A DNA stretch of 64,000 nucleotides, from NCBI GenBank assembly GCA_029204225.1, contig CM055092.1:16266715-16330714 (forward strand). Reading direction: 5' to 3'. The translations under genes and the position numbers were made by a program. This DNA comes from Diphasiastrum complanatum (Eukaryota; Streptophyta; Lycopodiopsida; Lycopodiales; Lycopodiaceae). Shown here piece by piece: positions 10,676 through 25,718 of this stretch (positions are counted from its first letter, which is position 1; each line of letters starts with the position of its first letter). Under the pieces are notes generated by a model. The model was not told the origin of the DNA and did no database searches. It saw only the letters and a list, made by a program, of their open reading frames with translations.

Positions 10676-13315
10676 CCCTCTTAAAACTTGGTACTTTAAT
10701 TATTCCAAGACTGGTTCTGTGTTTCTCAAATGTGTCTTTGTCCAATGCCTTGGTGAATACATCTGCCACCATCTCTTTGGTTGAAATGAAGCTGGTATAG
10801 ATTAGCTCTTTGTCTATGAGATCTCTTATGTGATGATATCTCATAGCAATATGTTTGGTTCGAGCATGATACATCGGATCCTTTGTCAAGTGAATTGCTG
10901 AAGTATTGTCCATTATAAATATACTTGGTTCATCTTGAGTGATGCCCAAACTTTCAAGCATATATCTGATCTATATCACTTCATTTGCCACCTTAGATAC
11001 AACAATGTACTCAGATTCGCAAGATGATTGAGCAACTATTGATTGCTTCTTACATGTCCAACTAATAGCACCTCCTGCTATAATGCTGCATCCTCCAGTC
11101 AAGCTTTTAGAGTCTTCTTTGAAGGTCAGCCAACTGGCATCACTATAGGATAGAAGAATGAAATTTTCATTCTTTGAATATTTTATCCTATATTTATTTG
11201 TGTATTTCAAGTACTATAATATTCTCTTAGTTGCTCTCCAATGTTTTATTCCTGGATTAGAACAATTTTGACTAAGAGTGAATACTCCATATGCTATATC
11301 TGGACGTGTACATATAGCAAGATACATTAATGATCCAATAAGAGTGTGATAAGGATATTTCTTTATGTCTTCTTTTTCTTCATTCGATATCGGACAATCC
11401 TCCTTGGATATAATAGCTCCAATAGGTACTGGTGTAGCTTTGTCTTTACATTCTTCCATTTGAAATTTTTTCAACAGCTTCTTAATATATCTTTGTTGAT
11501 GTATGTAGATACTTCCATTCATTTTGTCTCTTTCAATTTGTATTCCCAAGTAGCATTTTGCCTCTCCAAGATCAATAATATCAAATAGAGAAGATATCTC
11601 CCTCTTAACCTGTAAAATATCTTCATTCCTCTTCGAAATAATGAGTGAGTCATCAACATACACAACAATTATAACAAGTTCTTAATTAATGATTTTATAT
11701 ATACATTAGAATCAGCTCCTATGGGGTTAAAACCAAGATACTTCAATGCTTGGTCCTTCTTCTTATACCAGGCCCTGGTTGATTGCTTTAATCCATACAT
11801 ACTTCTTTTCATTTTGCAGACATAAGAAGGAAACTTTTCTGAAATGAAACCAACAGGCTGCTCCATGTAGATATCTTCTTCTAAATCTCCATATAAGAAA
11901 GCAGTCTTTTCATCTACTTGGTGAACTTCATAATTAAAGTATGTTGCAAGAGCAAGAAGTAGCCAAATTCTTGTATGTTTCACTACAGGAGAGAAAGTTT
12001 CCATGTAGTCTATGCCATAATTTTGTGTCCTCTAGCTACAAGTCTGGCCTTATATCTTGCAGTCTTACCATCTGATCCATATTTGTACCAGTATATCCAT
12101 TTGCACTTGATTGCTTTTCTATCTTCAGGTAAAGGTTGCAGCTCCCATACTTTGTTCTTTTCCATGGATTTCATCTCTTCTTTCATTGCTTCTTTCCACT
12201 TGTTTGCCTCTTGACACTCTATGGCTTCTTCATAATTCTGTGGCTCAGTAGTAAAGCCACAAAATTCGTCAACTATTAGATTATATTGTTGATCACCTTT
12301 CTAGTTCCTTTGTTGTTCTTGTTGATCTTCTCAGTAATTCATCTGGGATCTGCATCTCTTTGAGACGTGTACTCTTACTTATTGGTGATTGAACATGTTG
12401 CTATTCACCTTCTTGTTGATGTTGATCCTGTTGTTGGTTCATATCCTGAATTTCTTGTTCTTGGGCTACCTCTTGATTATTCTCAAAAGTAGTATTAGGT
12501 AAATCACCATAGAAAGTAGCATATTCAAAAGTTTCATGACCTTTTGGGTCAAGATCATGAATAAGCTTTGTTTCATCAAACAACACATCTCTAGCAAAAA
12601 TAACATCATTCTTTGGGAGAATGTATATTCTATAATAGTTGAAAATACTGTCATAGCCAACCAGAATGCATTTTGTTTCATTTTCATCTAGCTTAGTTCT
12701 TAGTTGCTTAGGTTTAAGAACATAAGCTGTACATCCAAATATTTTAATGTGAGATAGGTCAAGCCTTCTACCATACCAAACTTCATGAGGTGTTTTTCCA
12801 TCACATGAAGTCTTCAATGTCTTGTTCAACATGTAGTTTGCAGCTGCTATAGAATCTGCCCAGAATTTTCTAGGAAGCTTAGCTTGAGCAAGCATGCATT
12901 TACCTGCTTCAATTAATGTCCTATTTCTTCAATCTGTTGTCCCATTATGTTGCGGTGTGTATGATACAGTATTCTGGTGATATATGCCATTGGACATGCA
13001 GAAATTTTCAAATTCCTTGGACATATACTCTCCTCCTCTGTCGGTCCTGAGTTGCCTCAACTTCTTGTTTGTGGCTTTTTCAGCAAAATACAAATATTCT
13101 TTGAAAAATTCAAAAGCTTCTGATTTATTCTTCAAGAAATATATCACTGTGAACCTTGAAAAATCATCAATGGAAGTAATGAAGTATTTTGCACCTCCAA
13201 TGGATTCAGTAGATATAGGACCACATAAATCAGAGTGTACAATTTTCAATATATCTCTGGCTCTATAACTTTTTTAACTAAAAGGTTGTTTGTGCATTTT
13301 CCCCAAGCTTTACAT
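10676..13315 (-). pseudogene. Family B pol: integrase, RT, RNase H, decayed
   Basis: Minus-strand pieces in order: end of the integrase zinc region (GKCTNN..., about 13310-13260); integrase core with VHSDLCGP, SIDDFSRF, RTDRGGEYMS and PQHNGT (12929-13249); integrase C-terminal part with KFWADSI and HEVWYGRR, then a Q-rich linker (12401-12895); RT with VDEKTAFLYGDLEEDIYMEQP and SMYGLKQSTRAWY (11669-12004); the catalytic YVDD box and LGIQIERD (11214-11663); RNase H with SYSDASW and SSCESEY (10971-11210) and KEMVADVFTKAL (10659-10961). Each break carries a stop or shift, so no full polyprotein can be made. The motif style is Tnt1/Tto1-like. Confidence 0.85.
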
Positions 13316-13743
13316 GTAAATGATATTCAAACATATATACTTATCTCACATGAATGAGAATCAATCATCAGTTTACTTTTTACAAGACTTTGTGAAGGAT
13401 TTCACATTTTTATCCATAATTTTTTGATGAATGACCCAAAACAAGTGGAGATAGGGCAATTTCTACTCTACTAGGACTGTTTTGAGTCACACAGGTCATG
13501 CCATGTGTCAGTATGATATTTGTCCAACGTGGATAAGCTAATACAGAAATAGAAAACTGACCAAAAGTCAATACACAGTATTCTGTAGTGATTTTTATGA
13601 TTAAAATTACATTTAAATTTTCATTCAATAATTTCAAATCTATATTTGACAGCTGTTATGTGTTGTTAGACCATTGTTTGACTGATAATTTCATAGACTA
13701 CAAAATAGTCTATCACATATTCTCCTTGATAAATTCTTAACAG

Positions 13744-13755
13744 TGGTATCAGAGC
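13744..13755 (+). promoter_or_regulatory. Copia-type primer-binding site
   Basis: An exact TGGTATCAGAGC, complementary to initiator-Met tRNA, follows a TTCTTAACA that could end an LTR. It is in plus orientation, opposite to the surrounding family B pol, and the sequence before it does not match the B LTR. It therefore marks a different, inserted element whose LTR I could not delimit. Confidence 0.6.
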
Positions 13756-13763
13756 AGAGAGAG

Positions 13764-15199
13764 ATGTCGACATTTGGTACTGTACAACAGAAAATTACTT
13801 CAATACTTGACAGTTTAGACTAAAACTATTAATTGTTTTGCATACCAAAAATAGAAGGCCAAAGTGACTGTTCATCTGATTGCTGGTAACCTTTTGTGGA
13901 AAAGTGACACTTTTCTACAAAAATATCAGTTATCTGAGAAGGACCTTTGCCTAAACCTTTGCCAAAGTTAGAGTCAGTCCAACATACTATTTTTGATAAT
14001 CTGTGAGTTGGGTGAACGTTAAGTCAAGGCCAATTGTCATATTGACCTATTTTTGTCAAAAAAAATGTCACTTTTTTATAAAAATAACAATATTACTCTT
14101 GAACCTTCGTTGAAACCTTCGCCTACTTTTTTGAGGATTCTAAATATAGTATTCTATCATTTTTGAGTCCAGTGAAGGTTAGATCTATCAGGATCATCCA
14201 AAAAGAGGATGATAATTCATCAACTACAGATCATACATGTGATAGACATGTAAAAAATTTGGGAGTTCATTATGACTCTCAAACTGATACTGTCAATTGG
14301 AACCAAGCTCTTGCAACAATGGATTGTACATTAGGCTATATGTGTCAATGAGATAATCAATCCGAATTGAGCAAGATTCCTTTACTTGGTCAAAATTTGG
14401 ATATGCCACTCACTTTTCCAGTGAATATGATGAAGGTAGCTTGGATATCAATTGATCCAATACCAGATTTGATTGAAGATGACCTCATACATGTCAGTCA
14501 CGCCTTCTCTTACGATGAAAATACAAAACTCACAGATGAGTAGATTTAAAATCATATGGATCCTACGAGGTTTGGAATTTGAGATATTCTTGATGAACCG
14601 ACAATAAAACCCTCGAAAGCAGTTATATTGAAGGAAGGAGATACTGCAGGACCAATGATGAAGAAGCAAGTAAATCAACAATACAATAAGGTTCTAAAAT
14701 GGGAAAAATAATCGAGAGAAGCAGTTCCTAACGATATATCATCTTAATTGGATAAAGAAAAAGGAAAATTCAAGGAAGACTCTTTGAGTCAGAGTTCTCG
14801 CAAGAAATCACCATCAAGGAAGTCATCACCTTCAAATAAGACCACCTCTTCTAGAAAGTCATCACCTCCACAATCGATTCTCGCCAAGAAAGCTAAACGA
14901 AGAGCCAAGGTCAATCCTTTTGAAGAGGAACAATTAGATAAAGTATAGCATGATATGTTAGAGCATTTCAAATGCTACAATCTAGATGATGTTGTCATTG
15001 TGTTACCAAAAGCTCATTGTCAACTAGAAGAGCAAGTACCACAAAAAAAGGGGTTTACCTTATGTGAGTTTATTCATTATGTACTGAAAACTAGTTGTGC
15101 TAAATAGATTGCAACTTACAAACAAGGGATAGCATTGATTAATACGCAAGTATAGGGACAAATCCATGCCATATTGATACTTGTACCTATTGTATAGAG
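13764..15199 (+). pseudogene. Decayed unidentified reading frame with an S/R/K-rich segment
   Basis: A short Met-initiated frame (MSTFGTVQQ...) follows the primer site at 13764. From about 14163 one frame stays protein-like for about 345 codons despite some ten stops. It contains a stretch rich in SRKKSPS and SRKSSP repeats (about 14800-14870), then KKAKRRAKVNPFEEEQLD, then HFKCYNLDDVV. I do not recognise a domain. Position behind a primer site suggests an element-encoded Gag-like or additional protein, but a captured host fragment is equally possible. Confidence 0.35.
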
Positions 15200-15652
15200 C
15201 ATAGGTGATGTACCATTTTTGTAATCCTTGAGCATATCCATGTTTTCCAAGAGCACGCCAGCTATCTCTTTGTTTTATACTTTTTAATTTTTGATCGTGT
15301 CTTAATTTACTCGAGCATGAGTCTCATCAACAACTGTAAAAGCACATACATTTTATCCACTATGTAAGTCCTCATTCATTTCATGAATGGTCATAGAAAT
15401 TGGCATGAGTTTAGTCAAGACAAACCGTAAGTGTTGGATTTACCTCCTCTATTCTCCAAAATCCCATGTTAATCTATTTCAATTCATATCGCTACATTTT
15501 CACTTGCATTGTCCTACAGTCTACAAAAATACACGGAAAGTCAATGACAGTGTTCCTTCGAATTTCCCCACGTCAACTTTCCCGAAGTCTACTTTCCCGA
15601 CATATCGACTTACCCAAAGTTTCCCGGCATGTAAGAGCTATTTCTATAGGCT
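15200..15652. other. No gene seen
   Basis: A 112-codon frame at 15387-15725 has no recognisable domain and overlaps the family C repeat. The segment contains short CTTTCCCGA-type repeats near 15580-15630. Confidence 0.4.
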
Positions 15653-15925
15653 GATAAGCTTCCCACAGAACCTGATTCTATTAACCGATAGAATAAATGT
15701 TTTCTTGTTTTGTAAGTTGTATTAGATTTTCATTCTTACGTCATTGATAGTCGTACTATCACCTAGACTAGCTATCCACATGGATTCCGCATACTTCAGC
15801 TCAGAACAATAGCAAGAAATAGTCGAATCAAATGGAAAATGCAGCTGCAAAAGCACCACAACCTATTCAAGAATCGGATCATGATACCTTCATGACTAGC
15901 CATCAAAAAGCATTCAACGACAACT
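15653..15925 (+). mobile_element. Family C leader and gag/protease shards
   Basis: Positions 15653-15790 are an inverted copy of 6100-6250 (family C leader). Positions 15795-15925 match 7534-7655, the gag-protease junction of family C on the plus strand. The intervening gag is deleted. Homology ends exactly where the tandem array at 15926 begins. Confidence 0.6.
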
Positions 15926-16890
15926 GTTTGGGCCTGGACTTTGGATGGGCGTTTCAGATTCTGTACATGTTCGTTTAGAGACCAGTTTGTTACAATGGAT
16001 TCATCTTGACATTCTCCACTTGCCGAAATAGAAAGCCGCAGAAACCGACTCTGTTCGAAGGTATTGGATCCATCGACCAGAGAGTCAAAATCTATCCCCT
16101 TTGCTATGCCCTAATAGCGGTCTTTGTGGCCCATTGGGCATTTCTTGCCAAACAAGACCGGAAATGAGCAAAAAAGGCTCTATTCTGTTCGTATCGAATT
16201 CACAAACCTGTGACCATGCCACTCGGACTCTTTGAACATCGACGACGACCGGTTTGTGGTCCATAGCGTCCCACTTTCCCTAAATCCTGTTTGGGCCTGC
16301 ATTTTGGACGGGCGTTCCAGATTCTGTACTTGTCCGTTTAGAGACCGGTTTGTTGGATTCGTCTTCACATTCCCCACTAGCCGAAACAGAAAGCCGCAAA
16401 AACCGACTCCGTTCGAAGGTAGTGGACCCATCAACCGGAGAGTCGAAACTTAACCCATTTGCTATGCCCTAATAGCAGTCTCTGTGGCCCACAGGGCATT
16501 TCTTGGCAAACGAGGCCGAAAATGAGCGAGAATAGGTCCGTTCACAAACATGTGACCACACTCTCTGAATGTATCTGACTAATAACGGCCAGTTCCTGGT
16601 CTATACCGTCCCACTTTCCCTAAATCTTGTTTGGGTCTGGAGGGCGTTCCAGAGTCGTTGATAGACCAGTTTGTTATTGTTGATTCGTCTTGACGTTCCC
16701 CACTGACTAGTACCACTATCCCCTTGGTCAATACATTCCCACTATCCATAAAGCTTGTCGGGGCCTGGACTTTCCATGGGCATTGCAGACACTGTGCTTG
16801 GCCGTTCATAGGCCAGTTTTTTATAGCGGATTTTCTCTTGATATTTCCCATTGGCCAAAACAGAAAGCCGAGAAAATGATGAATGATGGT
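15926..16890. repeat. Tandem array, about 340-363-bp unit, 2.5 to 3 copies
   Basis: The landmark GTTTGGGCCTG or a close variant occurs at 15926, 16289 and 16629, with a degenerate form at 16757. Each is followed at similar distances by a GGGCGTT(C/T)CAGA block, AGACC(A/G)GTTTGTT, GAAA(C/T)AGAAAGCCG and TGCCCTAATAGC. The unit is richer in GC than the surroundings. The third copy is internally deleted. Frames inside it have no recognisable protein similarity. Confidence 0.75.
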
Positions 16891-19468
<2,578 letters not shown>

Positions 19469-19858
19469 TTGGATGCTTGCTTAACAATCTATCAAAAAAC
19501 TAGACAAGGCATAAAAGTCTTTAAGGATGCACTCTTTGTTCCATCAATAGATAAAGATTTACTTCCTGTAGCCAAGATAACTGATGATGACATGAAAGTG
19601 TCATTTGCTAATGATCTATGCAGAGTGATTGATACAAAAACCGGTACCATTATGGTAGTGGCAGAAAGAAAGCAAAATCTCTATATCTTGAAAGTACATG
19701 TAGATGAAGATGAGATTCATAGTTCTACAGAGACTATGAATAATTTATGGCATCAAAGATTCTACCACATCAGCCATAAGAGATTGGTAGAGCTTTTCCA
19801 AGAAGGATACATATCAAGTATACAATCTGCTGATATAAATTCTTTCATTCATTATTAG
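19469..19858 (+). pseudogene. Copia protease end and pre-integrase zinc region, plus strand
   Basis: About 130 codons encode FKDALFVPSIDKDLLPVAKI, then KQNLYILKV, then NNLWHQRFYHISHKRLVEL. That is the typical protease C-terminus and the H...H half of the integrase zinc region of Copia. The frame ends at 19858, just where the Cys half should follow. Family B pol at 13315 (minus strand) begins at precisely that point, so this may be the missing part of B, inverted. Confidence 0.65.
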
Positions 19859-19940
19859 GATAGTACTTATGAAATGAATCAAACATAAACATTAGATATT
19901 CAATGTATGATGGATTTCATGAAAGAAATCTTCATTTTCT

Positions 19941-20384
19941 TGAAAATACAAAGAAAATAGAAGAACATGAGAGAAACTCAAATGTACTGAGCATCTAAAT
20001 GAAGTTTATAACTTTTGTAGAACGATTTACTGATCTGAATCTTTCTCCATTCAGTTTTGATCATTCTCCATTCAAGAACTGTTAGTTCTCCTAATAGACT
20101 GCACAGAAAAATCTCTCCTATCTACGTTCACTCTCTCTCTCTAGGAGTGTGTTTCAAAAAGTAGACCTACTCTCTATTTAAAAAAAAACTAGAAAAGTCT
20201 AGAAACTAAACATTCTAGATTATTCTACTCTAATAGGAAGTTCTAGAATCTTCTACCACTATGTAAAGTTGGACCCATGAATTTAATTCAATGTATAATA
20301 GGGGTCTACTTAATTTTTTGGTATTAATTATTGACCCTTATGATGGCCTCATAATTAAATTACCAACATTTTATATACGTGACA
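19941..20384 (-). mobile_element. Family B LTR, right copy
   Basis: 444 bp from TGAAAATAC to ATACGTGACA, homologous over its length to 10203-10672. No primer site is found on its inner side, so the adjacent interior has been lost or rearranged. It is followed without any gap by family A gag. Confidence 0.8.
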
Positions 20385-20745
20385 TTTCTTCACTCTTTTG
20401 CAAACAAGAAAAGATTTAGCTTCTTAGAGTCAACACTCTAGAAGTAGACTTGGACTCATAAAGCTTCTTCAAATTTTCCCAAGCCTCACATGATGAAGTA
20501 CACTTACCAACTTCCTTAAGAAGCTCATTGGTAACATTCATCTTGATCATGTGTAGAGCCCTTTTGGCCCTCTTATCATACCTCAATTGATCTTGTTGTG
20601 TTGTAGGCCTCTCCTCCAAACCTATAACAATATCCAAAACATAATTCATCTCAAAAAGTGATTCCATCCTCACTTTCCACAATGAATAGTTACTTGAGGT
20701 AAGCCTATCATTGGCTTCCAACATGACTCCACTTGATGTTGCCAT
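20385..20745 (-). pseudogene. A1 gag N-terminal half
   Basis: From an ATG at 20745 the minus strand encodes a Gag start with SNYSLWKVRMESL, LEERPTTQQDQLRYDKRAKRA (split here by wording only), LLKEVGKCTSS and YESKSTSRVLTL. It aligns with A4 gag from its first residue and breaks off where the family B LTR was inserted. The reading frame is intact over these 110 codons. Confidence 0.8.
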
Positions 20746-21339
20746 GTAGCAATGACCTGATCTTCTCTTTCAAATTGTTTCAATGCACAAAGCACTCCTT
20801 CGAACAACAAAAAATGCTTTTAAAAGAAATCACAAAGATTTGAATCTCTTCAATTCTCTTCTAGCACTTCTACCAAGCAAATCGACACATAGAATCATTA
20901 ATCTTGATCAACACATGATCTATCCTCAATTTAATGACTCTTGGCACTTCCTAAGATTGAAACGCACTCAAATGAAGTTCATTAACCTCACTATCTAGAG
21001 ATCCAATCAAATTAGGTTTTGATAAAATCACAAAAAATTGATTATTTCAAAATCTATACGCAAATGCTCAAATCTTGATATGCAATCTTATAGCCACTAG
21101 TTAGGCTTTCCTAATAATCCATAAATTGGCCAAATCCAATATGTGAACTCAAAAATCAAATTGATCAGGATTATAACCCTAAATATAATTCAGATCTACA
21201 AAAGATCCAATCTACATATCCAAGAAACTCGATTTTGGTGTAGAATCCTAGCTATCATGCTCTAGCATTGATATCTTCTCCAAATCATTGATGGATGTGA
21301 ATGCCTTATTCATAACCTGAAACACAAGCTCTGACACCA
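20746..21339 (-). mobile_element. A1 leader and primer-binding site
   Basis: The leader aligns with 38934-39532 of A4. The primer site at 21328-21339 reads TGGTGTCAGAGC on the minus strand, one change from the family A site. No coding potential is seen. Confidence 0.65.
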
Positions 21340-21482
21340 TGTGAAAGATTTGGTGCCAATTCAAATCAAAATCATCAAAAGATCTTTGGTTACAAAAACA
21401 AGCAATTCACCAATCTTGCCAATGTAGAAAAATCAGCATCTACACACAAAGTAGAATGCTAACTCTAATAGAACTTGATCAA
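21340..21482 (-). mobile_element. A1 partial 5' LTR
   Basis: It begins TGTGAAAGATTTGG beside the primer site and matches the start of the family A LTR for about 143 bp. It is then fused directly to a plus-strand Copia integrase fragment at about 21483. Confidence 0.65.
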
Positions 21483-22159
21483 ACCTCAACCAAATGTACA
21501 TGGTGAGAGAAAGAATCAAATCTTAGTCGAATTGGCAAAGTGTATGCTTGCTCATGCGACACTTCTGAAATTCTTCTGGGCTAAAACTGTTTCCATTGCA
21601 TCTTATATCCAAAATAGATGCTCGACTAAAGGTTTCTTAGACAAAACACCTCATGAAGTTTGGACATGCTCCAAACCATCAATATCAAACCTACGCATGT
21701 TTGGATGTATCACTTATGCCTCAGGAGATTAGGAAGAAGCTCAAATTACATAGTATCAAATCCATTTTCACTAGTTATACTACTTCAAATAAAACTTATA
21801 AGTTGTATGATCTTGTCAAATTGAAGATATTCACCAGTCGGGATATCGTTTTTTAATTGAAGATCAATTTATCGACCTCAAAGACTTAGGGCAAAGCTCA
21901 TACAATCGAATTTTTGGACACTCCTAGAGTATCGAACATTTATGTTCCCAACTTGACCTTTCCTATCAAAGGTCCTAGCTCATCTATTTCAGATGAATAG
22001 CTTATCAACAATGAATCAGAAGATGTTGCAACTCAGGAGTAACAACAGTAAAGAAAACAATCAACCTCACTTATCTCTCAAAAGATCACCAAGAGAGCGT
22101 AGATCACCTATCAAATATATTGAAGACTCTGCAGCTTATCTTATTCAAGAGCTGACTAT
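21483..22159 (+). pseudogene. Copia integrase C-terminal fragment, decayed
   Basis: The plus strand encodes a decayed PQQNG box, ERKNQILVELAKCMLAHA, LKFFWAKTVSIASYIQNR, KTPHEVW and LRMFGCITYA, the end of the Copia integrase core and its C-terminal domain. A stop at 21730 is followed by further homologous sequence with several stops to about 22140 (RSPRERRSPIKYIED). It may belong to family C, but the family assignment is unsure. Confidence 0.7.
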
Positions 22160-22857
<698 letters not shown>

Positions 22858-22861
22858 ATTT

Positions 22862-22880
22862 TGGCATTGTTGCTAGGGAG
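22862..22880 (+). promoter_or_regulatory. Degenerate tRNA-Asp-type primer site
   Basis: TGGCATTGTTGCTAGGGAG resembles the consensus TGGCGCCGTTGCCGGGGA with several transitions and lies just after the LTR end. Confidence 0.5.
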
Positions 22881-23514
22881 CTACGCCAAATTTTCGTTTT
22901 CAGCGTGTTTTTAATCCATGGATGGATGTTAGCTTGCATAGGCATCTTGGTTTTTGCATAGTAGTGTCAAAAGTGCATTTTAGGGTTAGTTTTAGGAGGA
23001 TTTTTGCTTGATTTGTGTGGATTTATGCGTGTAATCTAGTTTGATTACTGAGCAAGGAAGGAAGTTAGACAAATCACCATTCTTAAGATCCATTTGAATC
23101 TGAAGAAATCAGAGCAGACGAAGAACAGTTTTTTCATATTTGTCAGAAACAATCATTTTAGTAATTTTTTACTCAAAATAGTAGTGGAGAACTCTCATCG
23201 AGTTAACCTTCACCTAGTGAACCTTCGCCAATACAATTTTTAAGTTCTGATCTATGAAATCTAACTACTGTCAAATTTGTAAAAAAATTTGAGTTGATTT
23301 GATATTGAATTCTAATTTTTTTTTTTCATTGTTAGAGTATTGATTTACTTAGTCAAGACTTTTTTTCCAAAATAGATTCTGATATCATCATCAAGTGATC
23401 AAGTTTTTTCCAGATCTAAAAAAAAAGGATTCAGTTGAAAAATCTAGATCCAATCTCATCTGCACAATAATACTTTATAGATTTTGCATTTTTTGTGAAG
23501 AAATTCTTAAAAAA

Positions 23515-24180
23515 ATGGCGAAATCAAATTGAGAACCCGAAATTCAAGAACCCCAACCCCATCCTATTATTAGACGAACTCCTCATTTAGAGTTACCAAA
23601 ATATAATGGACTTACAAATCCAATCAAATTTCTTAAGATCTTTACGAAATCTTGTGAAGTCTAAGGTGAAGTTAACCCAAGAAAATTTAAACTTTTTTCT
23701 ATGTCCTTGATTGGTGTTGTGCAAGATTAGTTTTGCAATCAAGATTTGACAGAACGACTTGACTAGGAAGCTAACGTTGAACTGGTTACAAGTTTAAGCC
23801 CAAAATGTTCTTGGAATATCCTTTCCTATTATTAAGTAAAATCAAAACAAAAAAGAAAGAGATGGTGCGTGATTACATTAAACGTATCAAGCATCTTAGA
23901 TCGGCATGTGAATTTGATCTTTTAAATGTGAGGCTCTGATTATGTGGTTTTTGGTTGGTTTGCCAAAATGTATAAGCTCAAATGTCATGAACAGTACTTG
24001 ACATTGCAACAAACAATGAATGAAACTATTCATGAAGAAGACGAAGATTCAGGTAATGAGCCGCATGTTGGAATGTTGCCTTACACTGTAGGGAAAAAGG
24101 CCACAACTTTTACTACAATTGCATCAACTAAGAAGTTATTTGTATCTGATAAGTCTTTTATTTATAGTTTGAATTGTTGA
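23515..24180 (+). pseudogene. Gypsy gag, heavily decayed
   Basis: The plus strand encodes RRTPHLELPKYNGLTNPIKFL, KLFSMSLIGVVQD with a stop at the conserved Trp, and later IKHLRSACEF. It is homologous to the gag at 1-373. At least six stops interrupt it, several explained by a C-to-T or G-to-A change (TGG or CAG to TAG). Homology fades by about 24060; the protein-like frame continues to 24180. Confidence 0.65.
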
Positions 24181-24378
24181 ATGTTTTGATATTGAGATAT
24201 TCCATACATTGTTTACACTCTGTAATTGTTTGTCTACAAAATCACTTTTAGTACTAATGATTTCGAAGTTAGTTACAAAAATATTCAAACGTGACGATTC
24301 TTGCTAAAGTTCCGTTCAAATTTTGATAGACGTAGTCATACATTAGAAGGGTTTTTTATAGAGACCGATAGTGCATCA

Positions 24379-25538
24379 TGTTGGATAATTCTCCTACTAA
24401 TCGACTAATCGACATTTTAATCTTCGTCCAACTTTTATCCAGACCTACAGATTTCTTCGTGTTTTTACACAGTCTGCATAACTACTCGGAAATGGCTCAC
24501 AGTGTCGGCATTTTTGGTATTGTCATCTTTCGAGATTCTTTCTCACTTCAGCTTTTTCGCAAAATGCCAAATGCCTCAAATGGTGAGGAAATGACTTTGG
24601 CGAAGACCATCGCATTTTTCGCAGTCTTTGCATTTTCTCTCACTTCGGCTTTTTCGCAAAATGCCAGATGCCTCAAATGTTAAGGAAATGACTTTGGCGA
24701 AGACCTTCGCATTTCTTGCAATCCTCACATTTTTTGCCTATGACATTTTATGTTCAAATATGCAAATAGACTGTTTACAACCAAAGCCACCGACTTGCAT
24801 TAATCCATCAGCAAGTAATTTTCTGAGAAGTTCTAACTAGATGGATGCCACAGCCAACTGGATGACGCATTTGATGACCTAATTGCTTAGTATAAATAGC
24901 TGCTCATATTTCTACATTTAAACAATGCAATACAATATAATGCAATGCAATACAATGCGTTCAAGAGATCAGCAATGTCTTTGAAGCATAGTTAGCATCT
25001 CTCTCAAGCCTGCGAGCTTGAACACTCTCTAGCTCAATTCTTTAGAGTTGATTTAGAGTTTGCTATTGCGCTTATTGCTTATCAGCGGAAGTGCTTAATT
25101 CAGAAAGAGTTACAGTTACTCAGAGATAGTTTAGAGCACGTGGCTTTGATCCACAATTTCTTTGTGCTCATTTCCATTCTGATTTGTTTCTTTTATTAAA
25201 TCAATCTATCCTTTATTGCGTTTAGTATCATGTCAGTATAAATGCTTCTGTGTAATGCTTTTGTAACTGATAATCTTTTAAATTTTTGTTTGATAATTCA
25301 ATGTTTTAATGTTTGGCTACATAATCATTGTAGTACTGATGATTTCAAAGTTGGTTACTATAAGATCAAATGTGATTTCTATCACTATTGTTTTGTTCAA
25401 CATTGATAGGCATAGTCATGCATAGAGAAAGATGAAGATACTTTATTTCGTTGCGCACGATAAATTATCTTTCTTGTTGTTCGAATTCTTTTTATTTGAA
25501 TCTTATTCAACCTATCTTTCACACACCTCTTTCCAACA
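24379..25538 (+). mobile_element. Copia family C 5' LTR, about 1.16 kb
   Basis: It starts TGTTGGATAA and ends TTTCCAACA, which gives inverted end motifs TGTTGG/CCAACA, and directly precedes a primer site. A TATA-like TATAAATAG lies near 24891. It contains a 97-bp tandem duplication. Sequence just before it (24135-24378) resembles its own 3' third (25210-25450), so a second partial LTR probably abuts it. Confidence 0.6.
24541..24734. repeat. Two-copy 97-bp tandem duplication in an LTR
   Basis: The block from TCTCACTTCAGC at 24541 recurs from 24638. Both copies contain TTTTTCGCAAAATGCC, GCCTCAAATG, GAAATGACTTTGGCGAAGACC and TCGCATTT. They differ at only a few positions. Confidence 0.8.
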
Positions 25539-25550
25539 TGATATCAGAGC
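25539..25550 (+). promoter_or_regulatory. Copia primer-binding site
   Basis: TGATATCAGAGC, one base from the initiator-Met type, immediately follows the LTR end. Confidence 0.65.
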
Positions 25551-25718
25551 ATTGATTCTTCTTCAAGGCCTAATACTATATCAGAACGCAAGCTCGTATA
25601 CTTGATACCTTTCACGATATCAATTTATTCTTTAAATTTGTTTCGATATCAAAAAATTGATTCCAATTGTAGCACAACACGGTATCTCTCTCTTAATGTC
25701 GATAGACTAAAGTTCCAG

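Noticed and set aside
15926-16890. Tandem repeats considered as CRISPR or centromeric satellite
   Set aside because: Units are long, diverged and adjacent without spacers, in plant DNA, so CRISPR is excluded. Three copies are too few to call a centromeric satellite.
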